Part shown: positions 53,721 through 63,250 of the stretch, piece by piece
Numbering within the stretch: the stretch's first letter is position 1
Layout of the letters: every line of letters starts with the position of its first letter
DNA from: Betaproteobacteria bacterium
GTDB taxonomy: Bacteria; Pseudomonadota; Gammaproteobacteria; Burkholderiales; Casimicrobiaceae
Assembly (NCBI GenBank): GCA_016717855.1
Contig: JADKEV010000013.1
Coordinates: forward strand, 1 to 64,000
DNA length: 64,000 bases
Reading direction: 5' to 3'
Position numbers and translations under genes: made by a program
Notes under the pieces: generated by a model
Told to the model about the DNA's origin: nothing
Database searches by the model: none
Seen by the model: the letters and a program-made list of their open reading frames with translations, nothing else

Positions 53721-55259
53721 ATGCGCGTGCGTGCGATTTTCGTCCTCTTCGATTCCCTGATCCGCAACGGACTCGGCTGCTATGGCGGAACGTCGATCAA
53801 GACGCCGCACTTCGACCGCTTCTCGAAAAAGGGCGTCACGTTCGACTCCCACTTCGTCGGCAGCCTGCCCTGCATGCCGGCGCGCCGTGACCTGCACACG
53901 GGGCGGCTCAATTTCATGCACCGGAGCTGGGGGCCGCTGGAGCCGTTCGACAACTCGTTCCCGGAGATGATGCGCGACGCCGGCATCCACACGCACCTGG
54001 TCACCGACCACATGCATTACTTCGAGGACGGCGGCAGCACCTATCACGGGCGGTTCCGGACCTGGGACTTCATCCGCGGGCAGGAGTACGACCCGTGGAA
54101 GGCGATGGTCGAGCCGCCGCTCAAGCGGCTGCGCGAAAAATTCTCGCCCCGACACTACGATTTCGACGCCGGCTGGAAGCGCCTGCAGCATGCGGTCAAC
54201 TGCGAGTTCATGCAGGAGGAAGAAGACTTCTGCCTGCCGCGCTGCTTCGCCAGCGGCTTCGAATTCCTTGACCTGAACAAGGACGCGGACGACTGGTTCC
54301 TGATGCTCGAGTGCTTCGATCCGCACGAGCCGTTCCACGCGCCGGAACGGTTCAAGGAGGCGTACGCCTCGGGCTGGAAGGGCGGCGTGCTGGACTGGCC
54401 GATGTACGAAATGGTCAACGACGCGCCCGAGGAGATCGCCGAGATCCGCGCCAACTACGCGGCACTGGTCGCGGCGTGTGACCACTACTTCGGCCAGCTC
54501 CTCGATTACTTCGACCGCCACGATCTGTGGCGGGACACGGCATTGATCCTGTCGACCGACCACGGCTTCCTGCTCGCCGAACACGACTGGTGGGGCAAGA
54601 ACCTGATGCCCTACTACACCGAGATCTCGCATATTCCGTGCGTCGTCTGGCACCCGCAGGCGGCCGCGCACGCGGGCGAACGCCGGCGCGCGCTGACACA
54701 GACGATGGACCTGATGCCGACCTTCCTCGATTGCTTCGGCCTCGCCACGCCGTCCGAAGTACAGGGGCGGTCGTTGCTGCCGCTGCTCGATGCGGACACC
54801 GACATCCGCGACATCGGCATCTTCGGGATGTTCGGCGGGCCGATCGGCGCCACCGACGGGCGCTACACGTACTACCTCTATCCCGACGACCTGTATGCGC
54901 CCGGCCTCTACGAGTACACCTTGATGCCGATGCACCTGTCGTCGCTGTTCAGCGGCGCCGAAATGCGGACGGCGAAGCTGGCCGAACCGTTCGACTTCAC
55001 CAAGGACATGCCCATCCTGCGCATCGATGCGTTGAAGGACGCGCGGCGCATACCGATCCACGACAACAAGAAGTTCGACCCTGGCGTCGGCACCACGTTG
55101 TACGACCTCGATGCCGACCCGGCCCAGCAGCGGCCTTTTCGCGACGCGCTGATCGAGAAGCGCTTCCTGCGCGGCATCGCGGAAGTCCTCGCCGCGCACG
55201 ACGCGCCACCCGAGTTCTTCGACCGTTATGGCGTGCCGCGCCTGGCCAACGCGGCGTAG
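53721..55259 (+). CDS. Sulfatase family hydrolase with formylglycine site
   Basis: 512 aa. The alkaline-phosphatase-fold core has FVLFDSLIRNGLGCYGG (metal Asp) and the CxPxR motif CMPARRDLHTGR with Cys51, to be converted to formylglycine. DPHEPFHAPERF and STDHGFLLAEHDWWGK supply further metal and substrate ligands. It could be a sulfatase or phosphonate/phosphodiester hydrolase. No signal peptide, so cytoplasmic. ATG 53721; GTG 53676 would add 15 residues. No formylglycine-generating enzyme gene is nearby. It precedes the sugar transporter. Confidence 0.9.
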   Translation: MRVRAIFVLFDSLIRNGLGCYGGTSIKTPHFDRFSKKGVTFDSHFVGSLPCMPARRDLHTGRLNFMHRSWGPLEPFDNSFPEMMRDAGIHTHLVTDHMHYFEDGGSTYHGRFRTWDFIRGQEYDPWKAMVEPPLKRLREKFSPRHYDFDAGWKRLQHAVNCEFMQEEEDFCLPRCFASGFEFLDLNKDADDWFLMLECFDPHEPFHAPERFKEAYASGWKGGVLDWPMYEMVNDAPEEIAEIRANYAALVAACDHYFGQLLDYFDRHDLWRDTALILSTDHGFLLAEHDWWGKNLMPYYTEISHIPCVVWHPQAAAHAGERRRALTQTMDLMPTFLDCFGLATPSEVQGRSLLPLLDADTDIRDIGIFGMFGGPIGATDGRYTYYLYPDDLYAPGLYEYTLMPMHLSSLFSGAEMRTAKLAEPFDFTKDMPILRIDALKDARRIPIHDNKKFDPGVGTTLYDLDADPAQQRPFRDALIEKRFLRGIAEVLAAHDAPPEFFDRYGVPRLANAA

Positions 55260-55329
55260 GCGCAGCCGGATTCGAGCCGGACCCGCAACAAGTACAACGA
55301 TAATTCTCACCGACACACAGGAGGAAGCG

Positions 55330-56688
55330 ATGAAAAGCATTCAGCGTGGCTTGTGCGCATTGGCGGCCGTCGCCTTGCTCGGGATCGGCGCCGCCGGCTC
55401 CGCGGGCGCCCAGCAACCATTCGCGGACGTCGGGAAACAGCCGCCGATCACGATACTGATCAACTCGTCGCCCTGGTACGCGGGCTTCGAGAAAACCGTC
55501 GAGCTCTACGAAAAGCAGACCGGCAACAAGGTGAAGCTCGACGCGACGCCCTACGGCGGCATGCTGGAAAAGGCGCGCAACGCGGTGCGCGGCGCGAAGA
55601 GTTCCTACGACCTGATCAACCTCGACACGCAGTGGACGATCGAGTTCTACGAGGGCGGCTTCCTGGTCCCGTACAAGGAAGTCGATCCGGCGTTCGATCT
55701 GCCAAAGGAGGTGCTGACATACGGCGAATCCGGCTACTGGAACGCGGACAAGCGCTTTCGCAGCGCGCAGGGCGGCAAGCTGATGGCCTGGTCGCCCAAC
55801 GGCAACGTGCTGCTCTACGTCTATCGCGACGACCTGTTCAAGGCCGCGGGGCTGGCGCCGCCGAAGACCTGGGAGGATGTGCTCGCGGCCTGCGCCAAGC
55901 TGCAGGACCCGCCGAAGATGTACGGCAGCGTGATGCGCGGCGAGCGCGGCAACGGCATCCGCTTCGACTGGATGTACTTCATGCTGGGCAAGGGCGCGGC
56001 GGTGGTCAGGGATCCGGCCGGCGGCGACTACACCGTCACCATCAACAGCCCGCAGGCGAAGGCGGCGCTGGACCTGTACCTCGACGTCGCCAAGCGCTGC
56101 GGGCCGCCGAACGCGGGCTCGCTGGGCCAGGGCGACCTGATCCAACTGATCTCGACCGGAAAGGCGGCAGCGGGAATGGTGGTGTCCGCCGCTTGGAACA
56201 ACTTCGATGACGCGACCAAGTCCGCGGTCGTCGGCAAGGTGCAGGCGGTGCCGATTCCGCGGCCTGCCGATGGCAAGCCTGCCGCGCTCCTGGGCAACTG
56301 GAACATGGCGATCCCGAAGAACATTCCCGACGCGCAAAGGAAGGCGGCGCTCGCGTTCTCGAGGTGGTTCCTCACGGCGGGCGCGCAGCGCGTCTACGCC
56401 GAAGCCGGCGCGATCCCCGTGCGCGACGACACGTTCAGGTCCGATCTCGCGCAGAATCCGAAGTACCGGTGGATGGGCGCGTACCTGGAGATGCAGAAGT
56501 ACGCCTCGCAGGAACTCGGCTATGCCGAAGGCGCGCAAGTCGAGCAGATACTCGGGCTGCGCCTGAACCAGGCATTGATCGGCGAGATGAATTCGGCCAA
56601 GGCGCTGAATGCAGCGGCGAAGGAAATCGAGGAACTGTTCAAGAAGAACAACCGGCGTACGGGCGGGCTCACGCCGCTGCCCGAGTAG
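55330..56688 (+). CDS. ABC sugar transporter solute-binding protein (CUT1 type)
   Basis: 452 aa. The signal peptide ends at GSAGAQQ (about residue 27). Periplasmic binding protein family 1 (SBP_bac_1): ITILINSSPWYAGFEKTVELYEKQTGNKVKLDATPYGGMLEKARNAV, with FSRWFLTAGAQRVYAEAGAIPVR near the end. It would deliver a sugar or sulfated sugar to the two permeases. AGGAGGAAG precedes ATG 55330, 70 bp after the sulfatase. Confidence 0.92.
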   Translation: MKSIQRGLCALAAVALLGIGAAGSAGAQQPFADVGKQPPITILINSSPWYAGFEKTVELYEKQTGNKVKLDATPYGGMLEKARNAVRGAKSSYDLINLDTQWTIEFYEGGFLVPYKEVDPAFDLPKEVLTYGESGYWNADKRFRSAQGGKLMAWSPNGNVLLYVYRDDLFKAAGLAPPKTWEDVLAACAKLQDPPKMYGSVMRGERGNGIRFDWMYFMLGKGAAVVRDPAGGDYTVTINSPQAKAALDLYLDVAKRCGPPNAGSLGQGDLIQLISTGKAAAGMVVSAAWNNFDDATKSAVVGKVQAVPIPRPADGKPAALLGNWNMAIPKNIPDAQRKAALAFSRWFLTAGAQRVYAEAGAIPVRDDTFRSDLAQNPKYRWMGAYLEMQKYASQELGYAEGAQVEQILGLRLNQALIGEMNSAKALNAAAKEIEELFKKNNRRTGGLTPLPE

Positions 56689-56802
56689 CGTCGTTGCAGC
56701 GGCAGGCACACGGCCCGCCGCTGACCCGCGTGCACGCGGTTGCCGCGCCGGCCGCCGCGGCTGCCGGCGATAATCCGGACGATCCGAACCGAAGGGTATT
56801 CG

Positions 56803-57693
56803 ATGCGCCAGTCCATCGTCGTCGCGCTCAACAGGACGTTCAAGCACTGGAGCCTGCTGCCCGCGGTCGTGCTGTTCGTCGCGCTGACGATTTTTCCCAT
56901 CGCCAACCTGGTGCGGATGAGCGTCTCGACCATCGAGTTTGCCGAAGGCCAGGCGCGCTGGACGTTCACGCCCGCGCACAATTTTTCGCTGCTGCTGGCC
57001 GACACGGTGCTGTGGCCGGCCGCGGTCAACACGCTGGTCTTCGTCGTCGTCGCCGTCGCCGTGGAAATGGCGCTGGGCCTGGGCCTCGCGCTGCTGGTCG
57101 CGCGGCTGGGGCGGGGCAAGGGACTGGCCCGGACGATCATGGTGCTGCCGATACTCGTGCCCGCGGTGGCGATCGGCAGCATGTGGAAGCTGATGTACAA
57201 CTACGATTTCGGCGTGTTCAACCAGGCGCTGACCGCGCTCGGCATGGCGCCCGTGAACTGGCTGGGTTCGACCAGCGTGGCGCTCGCGTCGGTGATCCTG
57301 GTCGACATCTGGCACTGGGTGCCGTTCGTCTTCCTGGTCCTGTTCGCCGCGGTCGAAGGCGTGCCGAACGACGTGATCGAGGCGGCGCGCATCGACGGCG
57401 CGACCGACGCCCAGATCGTGCGGCGCATCATGATCCCGCTGCTCAAGCCCGCGCTCGCGATCGCGCTGATCTTCCGTTCCATCCTCGCCTTCAAGACTTT
57501 CGACGAAGTGTTCCTGCTGACATCGGGCGGGCCCGGCACGTCGACCGAGCTCGTCAGCGTGCACCTGTACAAAGTGTTCTTCGAGGAGAACCAGCTGGGC
57601 TACGGCGCGCTGCTGTCGCTGGCGCTGATCGCCGCCATCGTCGCGTTCCTGGCCGTGAGCCGGGGCGCGCTGGCAGCGGGGCGATCGGCTTGA
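56803..57693 (+). CDS. ABC sugar transporter permease 1 (MalF/UgpA-like)
   Basis: 296 aa with six helices. The cytoplasmic EAA loop EAARIDGATDAQIVRRIMIPLLKP contacts the ATPase. First helices: LLPAVVLFVALTIFPIANLVRMSV. GAAGGG precedes ATG 56803. The stop overlaps the TTG of the second permease (TTGA). Confidence 0.92.
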   Translation: MRQSIVVALNRTFKHWSLLPAVVLFVALTIFPIANLVRMSVSTIEFAEGQARWTFTPAHNFSLLLADTVLWPAAVNTLVFVVVAVAVEMALGLGLALLVARLGRGKGLARTIMVLPILVPAVAIGSMWKLMYNYDFGVFNQALTALGMAPVNWLGSTSVALASVILVDIWHWVPFVFLVLFAAVEGVPNDVIEAARIDGATDAQIVRRIMIPLLKPALAIALIFRSILAFKTFDEVFLLTSGGPGTSTELVSVHLYKVFFEENQLGYGALLSLALIAAIVAFLAVSRGALAAGRSA

Positions 57694-58550
57694 GCGCCGG
57701 CGACGGCACCGGCGCCAGCGCCATGCCGCTGACCGGCCGCGGGCGGATCGTGGGCTACATACTGCTCGGCCTCGCCGTCCTTTGCGTCGTCGGCCCGTTC
57801 CTGTGGATCCTGGTGAATTCGCTGAAGCACCAGATCGACATCTTCACCGGCGCCTGGCGATTTACTCCGACGCTGGCGAATTATTCGGAGGTGCTGTTCA
57901 GCCGGCGCTCGGACTTCGCCGGTAACGTGCTCAACAGCGCTATCGTTGCGACGGCGAGCACGGCGCTGGTCCTGGTGGTCGGCACGCTGGCCGCCTATTC
58001 GCTGTACCGGTTCGAGTGGGCGCGCTGGATCAGCGGCGCCTTCCTCGGCTGGACGCTGGTATTTCACATGATCCCGGTACTCACGCTGGTCGGTCCCTGG
58101 TACATCGCATTTCGCCAGCTCGGCTGGTACGACACGCTGGGCGGACTCGTGCTGGCGCACGTGACGATGAACCTGCCGATGACCGTCTGGCTGATGATGG
58201 CCTTCTTCCGGGAAATTCCGCCGGAACTCGACGAAGCGGCGCTGATCGATGGCTGCCGGCCGTTGCAGGTCTTCCGGCTCATTGCGCTCCCGCTGGCCGC
58301 GCCTGGGCTGATCGCCGCCGGCATCCTGGCATTCATCTTCAGCTGGAACGACTTTGCGATCGCCCTCAACCTGACCACGCGCGACACGGCGACGGTGCCC
58401 GTGGCGATCGCGCGCTTCGCGCAGCAATACGAGGTGCTGCACAGCCAGATGGCCGCGGCGGCGGTCATCTCGACGCTGCCGGCTCTGTTACTGATGGCGT
58501 TCGGCCAGCGCTTCATCATCCAGGGGCTGACGCTGGGTTCGGTCAAGTAG
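57690..58550 (+). CDS. ABC sugar transporter permease 2 (MalG/UgpE-like)
   Basis: 286 aa from TTG 57690 (ATG 57723 would drop 11 residues). Six helices and the EAA loop DEAALIDGCRPLQVFRLIALPLAAPG; the start VGPFLWILVNSLK is typical. The cluster stops here: no MalK/MsmX-type ATPase gene follows within the window, so a shared ATPase encoded elsewhere must energise it. It converges on the LytTR gene (15 bp gap). Confidence 0.92.
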   Translation: MSAGDGTGASAMPLTGRGRIVGYILLGLAVLCVVGPFLWILVNSLKHQIDIFTGAWRFTPTLANYSEVLFSRRSDFAGNVLNSAIVATASTALVLVVGTLAAYSLYRFEWARWISGAFLGWTLVFHMIPVLTLVGPWYIAFRQLGWYDTLGGLVLAHVTMNLPMTVWLMMAFFREIPPELDEAALIDGCRPLQVFRLIALPLAAPGLIAAGILAFIFSWNDFAIALNLTTRDTATVPVAIARFAQQYEVLHSQMAAAAVISTLPALLLMAFGQRFIIQGLTLGSVK

Positions 58551-58565
58551 CGACGTCGGCCGCGC

Positions 58566-59339
58566 TCACATCTGCTTGAACAGGTGCGAAAACGGCCGGC
58601 TGACGACCAGGTTCTCCTTCCGGCCCTTCACCTTGACGGTGGCCTGCCCGCGAAAGTCCCGCGACACCGATTCGATCGCGCTGGCGTTGACGACCGTCGA
58701 GCGGTGGATCTGCCAGAAGCGGTCGGCGTCGATGCCGTCGATGATCTCCTTGATCGGCGTCCTGATCAGCGCGTCGAGTTCCTTCGTCGCGACCATCGTG
58801 TACTTTTCGCCGGACTGGAAGAACAGCACATCTTCGATCGGTATCAGCCGCAGCGTCGTCCCCACGCTGGCCTTGATCCACTTCAGCTTCTCGCCCTGGG
58901 GATTGAGCTTCGCGGCGATGCTGGCGACGAGCGCGCCCAGGTCCTGGGGCGCCGGCGCCGGAACGCTCGCCAACCGTTCCTTCAGCCGGTCGACGGCAGC
59001 CTGCAGCCGCGCGTCGCTGTAGGGCTTGAGCACATAGTCCACCGCGTTGGCCTCGAAGGCCTCGACCGCGTACTGGTCGAAGGCAGTGACGAAAACGATG
59101 TGGCACTTCAACTCGCGATTGGCGGCGAGGCTGCGCGCCACCTCGACGCCGGTCATCTCGGGCATCTGGATGTCGAGAAACGCCAGTTGCGGCCGGTGCT
59201 CCTCGATCGCCTCCAGCGCCAGTTCCCCGTCGCCGACGTCGGCGACGATCTGCAGCTCGGGCCAGAGCTTGCCCAGCTTGGACTTGAGTTGCGCGCGCAG
59301 GATAGGTTCATCCTCGGCAATGATGGCGGTGACTGGCAT
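58566..59339 (-). CDS. LytTR-family response regulator
   Basis: 257 aa. Receiver domain (1-120) with acidic pocket EDEP, phosphorylation site Asp56 (FLDIQMPEMTG) and Lys105 (YVLKPYSD). A LytTR DNA-binding domain covers about 155-257 (IPIEDVLFFQSGEKYTMV, IHRSTVVNASAIE). It is paired with the LytS-like kinase 90 bp upstream on the same strand. Relatives (LytR, AlgR) govern cell wall, fimbriae or exopolysaccharide. ATG 59339. Confidence 0.93.
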   Translation of the reverse strand: MPVTAIIAEDEPILRAQLKSKLGKLWPELQIVADVGDGELALEAIEEHRPQLAFLDIQMPEMTGVEVARSLAANRELKCHIVFVTAFDQYAVEAFEANAVDYVLKPYSDARLQAAVDRLKERLASVPAPAPQDLGALVASIAAKLNPQGEKLKWIKASVGTTLRLIPIEDVLFFQSGEKYTMVATKELDALIRTPIKEIIDGIDADRFWQIHRSTVVNASAIESVSRDFRGQATVKVKGRKENLVVSRPFSHLFKQM

Positions 59340-59429
59340 CGGTGATCCGTCAGGTCGGGTGGCCGTGCGGCGGCGAGCGTGCAAGCGCTGCTTGCCGGTC
59401 CGCGCATTCTCGCAGAAAATGCGCGCCGG

Positions 59430-61592
59430 CTACACCGCGCCCGGCCCGCCTGCAGTTTTCCGCTTCTTCCACCAGAACCAGTAGATCGCCAGCCCGATCA
59501 GGATAAAGGGCGCCAGCACGGGAAACAACGAGATCAGGATGATCGCCGGGACCAGCACCAGCAACCCCGCGAACAGGAAGCCCAGCCCATAGAACACCGC
59601 GACCACGATCGCAATGGCCAGCGCCGAAACGGCAAAGCCGACCAGCAGCAGGACGGACCCCAAGGCCATGCCCTCGATGCCGTGCAGCTGAAGGTCGCCG
59701 ATGTCCACAGGCATCCACCCCGTGTACAGGCCGATCAGGGCAAGGAGAAACACCAGCGCCAACAGGAACATCAGGCCGAAGAACAGCCGGGAAGCGATCC
59801 ACGCCCACACGCTGTGCGTCTTGCTGGTCGCCTGCCAGGCGCGGCGCCATCCGGTGGCCGGCGCGGCGGGGGCGGCGGTTGCTGCCTTGACGCCTTCGGC
59901 GCCAGGCATGGGGGACGACTTCTCCACCGGAACCTCGACCGGGATCTCGATGGTGGCGACCACGCCCTGCGGCACATTGGATTCGATGGTGAAGCGGGCG
60001 TCGTTGCCATAGAGTCCGGCCAGCCGTTCGCGCAGATTGGTCAGGCCGATGCCGCCGCCGGCCTGGACCGGCGCAGCCGCCAGCCCGCGCCCGGTATCCC
60101 TGACTTGCAACCTGATGCGCTCGCCCCCCGCGGTGGTGACGCGGGTGGCGATGACATCGATGCGGCCACCCTCGCGCAGCGGCTCCAGGCCATGCTTGAT
60201 GGCGTTCTCCACCAGCGAGGGCAGCATCATCGGCGGGAATGATTTCGTCAGCAGTTCGGACGCGACGTCGATGCCGAACTCGAGGCGCGACCCCATGCGC
60301 ATTTTCAGGATGTTGAGGTAGGCGGTCACGAGCTCGACCTCCTGGCCAATCGTCGACGTGCTCTCGCGCATCTTGGGCAGCGCCGCGCGCAGATACTGGA
60401 TCAAGTGGCCGACCATTGCGTTGGCGGCGGGCGGGTCGAACTCGGTGAGCGCCTGAACGTTGGCAAGGGTGTTGTACAGAAAATGCGGCTCGACCTGTGC
60501 CTGCAAAGCCTGCAGCCGCGCTTCGGTGACCTGCCGGCTCACGTCGCTGAGCTTGGCCTCCTGCTTCTTCTCCTCGGCGAACGCCAGCGCGCGCCGCGAC
60601 CGGCCGATGTAGTACTTGGCGATCAGCAGCACGACAAACAGTGGAATGAACAGCAGGATGAGCGCGGAGCCCACGCCGATCCGCCACACGTCGCCGGCCA
60701 CCTTGGCGCGGATATCGTCGCGGATCTCGGGCGAGAGCATGGCTCCAGCGGGGAGATCCGAGTCGAGGTCGATGACGATCGTGGCCTTGGGGCCAATCTT
60801 GCGCGAAGCCTTGGTCGCACCTGCGGCGGCAGACTTGTCGGCAGCGGCTGGACTCTCGACCTTGCCCGGCACAGTGGATGGCGCCGATGGCTTGGCAGGT
60901 GGCGCGGCGGCAGGCGGCAGCGCGGGAACAGCCTTGGGCGGAACCGGCGCCGGCGGAACTTGCGGTGGCGCCGCCGGGCCGGCGGCCGGCGGCGCGTCGT
61001 GCTGCAGTGCCTCGATCGCCGTCAGCGCCTCGCGCGCGGTCTTCTCGCTGTCCTTCGCGGACTGAAGGAGTTCGTCGAAGGAACGCGCCGTGGAGGATGT
61101 GTCCAGGCCCTTGGAGCGCAGTTTCGTCACCGCCTCGTCCTTCGCCTCGGCGATCGCTTCGCGGGCGTCGGTCGCCGACTCCACGGCCGACTCGGCCGCG
61201 GTCATCGCCGTCTCCAGGGCCGCGTCGGCGGCGCTGCGGGCGGCTTCGCTACCGGCGCCGCTGACCCGGGACTGCGCCTTTGACAACTCGTCGCGGGCGC
61301 GGGCCATCTCCGCCAGCGCGCGGTCGAGCTCACGTATGCGATCGGGGTCGGTGGCGCGCGCCTTCATGGTCGACACGACGGACTCGGCGATGTTCAACGC
61401 CTGCCCGCCGAAAGCGAGGTTGATCTCGCGCTTGATCGCGCTCTTCTCGGCGGGAGTCTTGCCGCTGTCCGAAAGGCGCAGCAAGTGTATCGGCGTGGCG
61501 AACATGACCAGCGCCAGCAGGATGAACAAGCCACCGAATGCAAGGCCCCACCAGGGTGTCCGGTAGATCAGGTTGCCGAGGCTTTTGAACAT
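59430..61592 (-). CDS. LytS-type histidine kinase with C-terminal membrane domain
   Basis: 720 aa. Helix 1 at about 16-36; a long Ala-rich coiled coil and Pro-rich linker (about 50-270, periplasmic by topology); helix 2 at 305-328. The His_kinase domain follows with His370 (QVEPHFLYNTL), N-box LPSLVENAIKHGL and G boxes DTGRG and GIGLTNLRERL. After the ATPase domain there are about 50 linker residues, then four hydrophobic segments (about 602-708), which is unusual. It would phosphorylate the LytTR regulator. ATG 61592; a GTG three codons earlier is possible. Confidence 0.92.
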   Translation of the reverse strand: MFKSLGNLIYRTPWWGLAFGGLFILLALVMFATPIHLLRLSDSGKTPAEKSAIKREINLAFGGQALNIAESVVSTMKARATDPDRIRELDRALAEMARARDELSKAQSRVSGAGSEAARSAADAALETAMTAAESAVESATDAREAIAEAKDEAVTKLRSKGLDTSSTARSFDELLQSAKDSEKTAREALTAIEALQHDAPPAAGPAAPPQVPPAPVPPKAVPALPPAAAPPAKPSAPSTVPGKVESPAAADKSAAAGATKASRKIGPKATIVIDLDSDLPAGAMLSPEIRDDIRAKVAGDVWRIGVGSALILLFIPLFVVLLIAKYYIGRSRRALAFAEEKKQEAKLSDVSRQVTEARLQALQAQVEPHFLYNTLANVQALTEFDPPAANAMVGHLIQYLRAALPKMRESTSTIGQEVELVTAYLNILKMRMGSRLEFGIDVASELLTKSFPPMMLPSLVENAIKHGLEPLREGGRIDVIATRVTTAGGERIRLQVRDTGRGLAAAPVQAGGGIGLTNLRERLAGLYGNDARFTIESNVPQGVVATIEIPVEVPVEKSSPMPGAEGVKAATAAPAAPATGWRRAWQATSKTHSVWAWIASRLFFGLMFLLALVFLLALIGLYTGWMPVDIGDLQLHGIEGMALGSVLLLVGFAVSALAIAIVVAVFYGLGFLFAGLLVLVPAIILISLFPVLAPFILIGLAIYWFWWKKRKTAGGPGAV

Positions 61593-61750
61593 GGCTGTCA
61601 CTCTTGTGCGTGTGCAGGCAGGCTTGTTCGGCCGCCTTCGATGCCGGGAGAATACGTGCCCGGCACGGCCGTCTCAACCACCAGAGGACGGATTGCAGGA
61701 GGCCCGGCGTGGATCGCAGGGAGGCAGGACGGGCGGGAGGCCGTATCGCC

Positions 61751-63250
61751 TCAACGTCCCGCGGCGTTCGCCACCCACTGCACCAACGCGTCCAGCGCCG
61801 GCTGGGCATTGACGGCATTCGGATGGTTGATCATGCCGACGACGGTCCACCGGCGGCCGTTGGCGTCGAGCACGTAGCCCGCGGCGGCCCGCACGCCATC
61901 GAGCGTCCCGGTCTTTATATGGGCCTGGCCGGCGGCGCCGGTACCGAGCAGCCGCTTCTTCATCGTGCCGTCGACCGCGGTCAGCGAAAACGACGAGACG
62001 AATTCCGGCATGATGGGACTGGCAAACGCGCTCTGGAGCAACTGGTTCAGATGCTCGGCGCTGATGCGCTCGATCCGCGAGAGCCCGGCGCCGTTTTCCA
62101 TGACCAGTTCCGGAAAGGCGAGCCCGCGCCTTTTCAGCCAATCGCGGATCGTGCCCGCCGCGCGCGCCGGCGTCGCCGGCGCGCCATTGGCCTGCGCGTC
62201 GATGGTCAGGAACAACTGCCTGGCCATCACGTTGTTGGAGAACTTGTTGATGTCGCGGACGATCTCCGCCAGCTGCGGCGAGGTCAGCGTTGCGAACAGG
62301 CGCGCGGCCGGGGTGGCCGACCCGTCCTTCACCTGTCCGGCGAGCGTGCCGCCCGCCTCCTGCCAGAGCTGTCGGAACGCGCCACCCACATAGCCTGGAT
62401 GATTCATCAGGCTCACGTACCAGTTCTGCTCGCCGCAAGTCAGCGAGTACCCGCCCGCGAACGTCGCCTCGGCCTTGTCGCCGCTGCTCGCGAACGCGGC
62501 GCGCGCATTGCCCTTCCAGTCGCCGCATTCCGCATTGGCGAACTTGAGCGTGTTGCGCACCGTCAAGCCCGCCAGCGGCGGTTCCGCGCGCACCGCCACG
62601 CGCCGGTTCTCGGCATCCGGCGCGAGTATGAAGCGCACGGTCTTGAAGTTCACCAGCAGCGCATCGGGTCCGACGTTGTAGGCGCGCAGCGGCTGCTCGT
62701 CGAAACGGCCCGGATCGTAGCCGTTCGCGGCAAAGTAGGAGCGATCCAGCACCAGATCGCCCGCGATGTCGCGCAATCCTTTCTGGCGCAGTTCGCGCAG
62801 CAGCAACCAGAAGTTCTCCAGCGTGATCTTGGGGTCGCCGTAGCCCTTCAGGACCAGGTTGCCCGCAAGCGTTCCGTCCTTCAAGTCGCCGTCGAGGTAC
62901 GCCTCGGTCTTCCAGGTGAATCCCGGGCCCAGCCACTCCAGCGCCACGAACGAGGTGACCAGCTTCATCACCGACGCCGGATTCATCGCCACTTCCGCGC
63001 GCAGCGCCAGCGCCGGCTTCGCGGCGCCGACCTCCTGGATCACGATCGCGACGCTGTCTTGCGGGATGCCGGCGTCGCGCAGGGCGTTGGCCACCGGCTG
63101 CGGCAGCGCGGCGCCCTGTGCCAGCGGGGCGCACAGCGCCGCGGCCAGCAGTAGCGGCAGGGCAGCCGCTGCCGGCCGGCGCGCGCGGCTGCGGCTGTGC
63201 TCGAAACGTCGCGGACGGGTGGGCGTGCGGACAAACAGGAACAGTCTCAT
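61751..63250 (-). CDS. dacB: D-alanyl-D-alanine carboxypeptidase/endopeptidase (PBP4 family)
   Basis: 499 aa, class C penicillin-binding protein. A basic 25-residue start precedes the signal core ALPLLLAAALCAPLAQG. Catalytic motifs: SVMK (Ser93, Lys96), SNN (Ser338) and KTG (Lys446). The 180-residue insertion between SxxK and SxN is typical of PBP4. It trims or opens peptidoglycan cross-links in the periplasm. ATG 63250; TAAAAT lies just upstream (63261-63256) and GGGG may serve as the ribosome site. Confidence 0.94.
   Translation of the reverse strand: MRLFLFVRTPTRPRRFEHSRSRARRPAAAALPLLLAAALCAPLAQGAALPQPVANALRDAGIPQDSVAIVIQEVGAAKPALALRAEVAMNPASVMKLVTSFVALEWLGPGFTWKTEAYLDGDLKDGTLAGNLVLKGYGDPKITLENFWLLLRELRQKGLRDIAGDLVLDRSYFAANGYDPGRFDEQPLRAYNVGPDALLVNFKTVRFILAPDAENRRVAVRAEPPLAGLTVRNTLKFANAECGDWKGNARAAFASSGDKAEATFAGGYSLTCGEQNWYVSLMNHPGYVGGAFRQLWQEAGGTLAGQVKDGSATPAARLFATLTSPQLAEIVRDINKFSNNVMARQLFLTIDAQANGAPATPARAAGTIRDWLKRRGLAFPELVMENGAGLSRIERISAEHLNQLLQSAFASPIMPEFVSSFSLTAVDGTMKKRLLGTGAAGQAHIKTGTLDGVRAAAGYVLDANGRRWTVVGMINHPNAVNAQPALDALVQWVANAAGR

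Noticed and set aside
54997..57564. 855-residue minus-strand frame opposite the sulfatase and transporter
   Set aside because: No recognisable domain; the opposite genes have motifs and ribosome sites.
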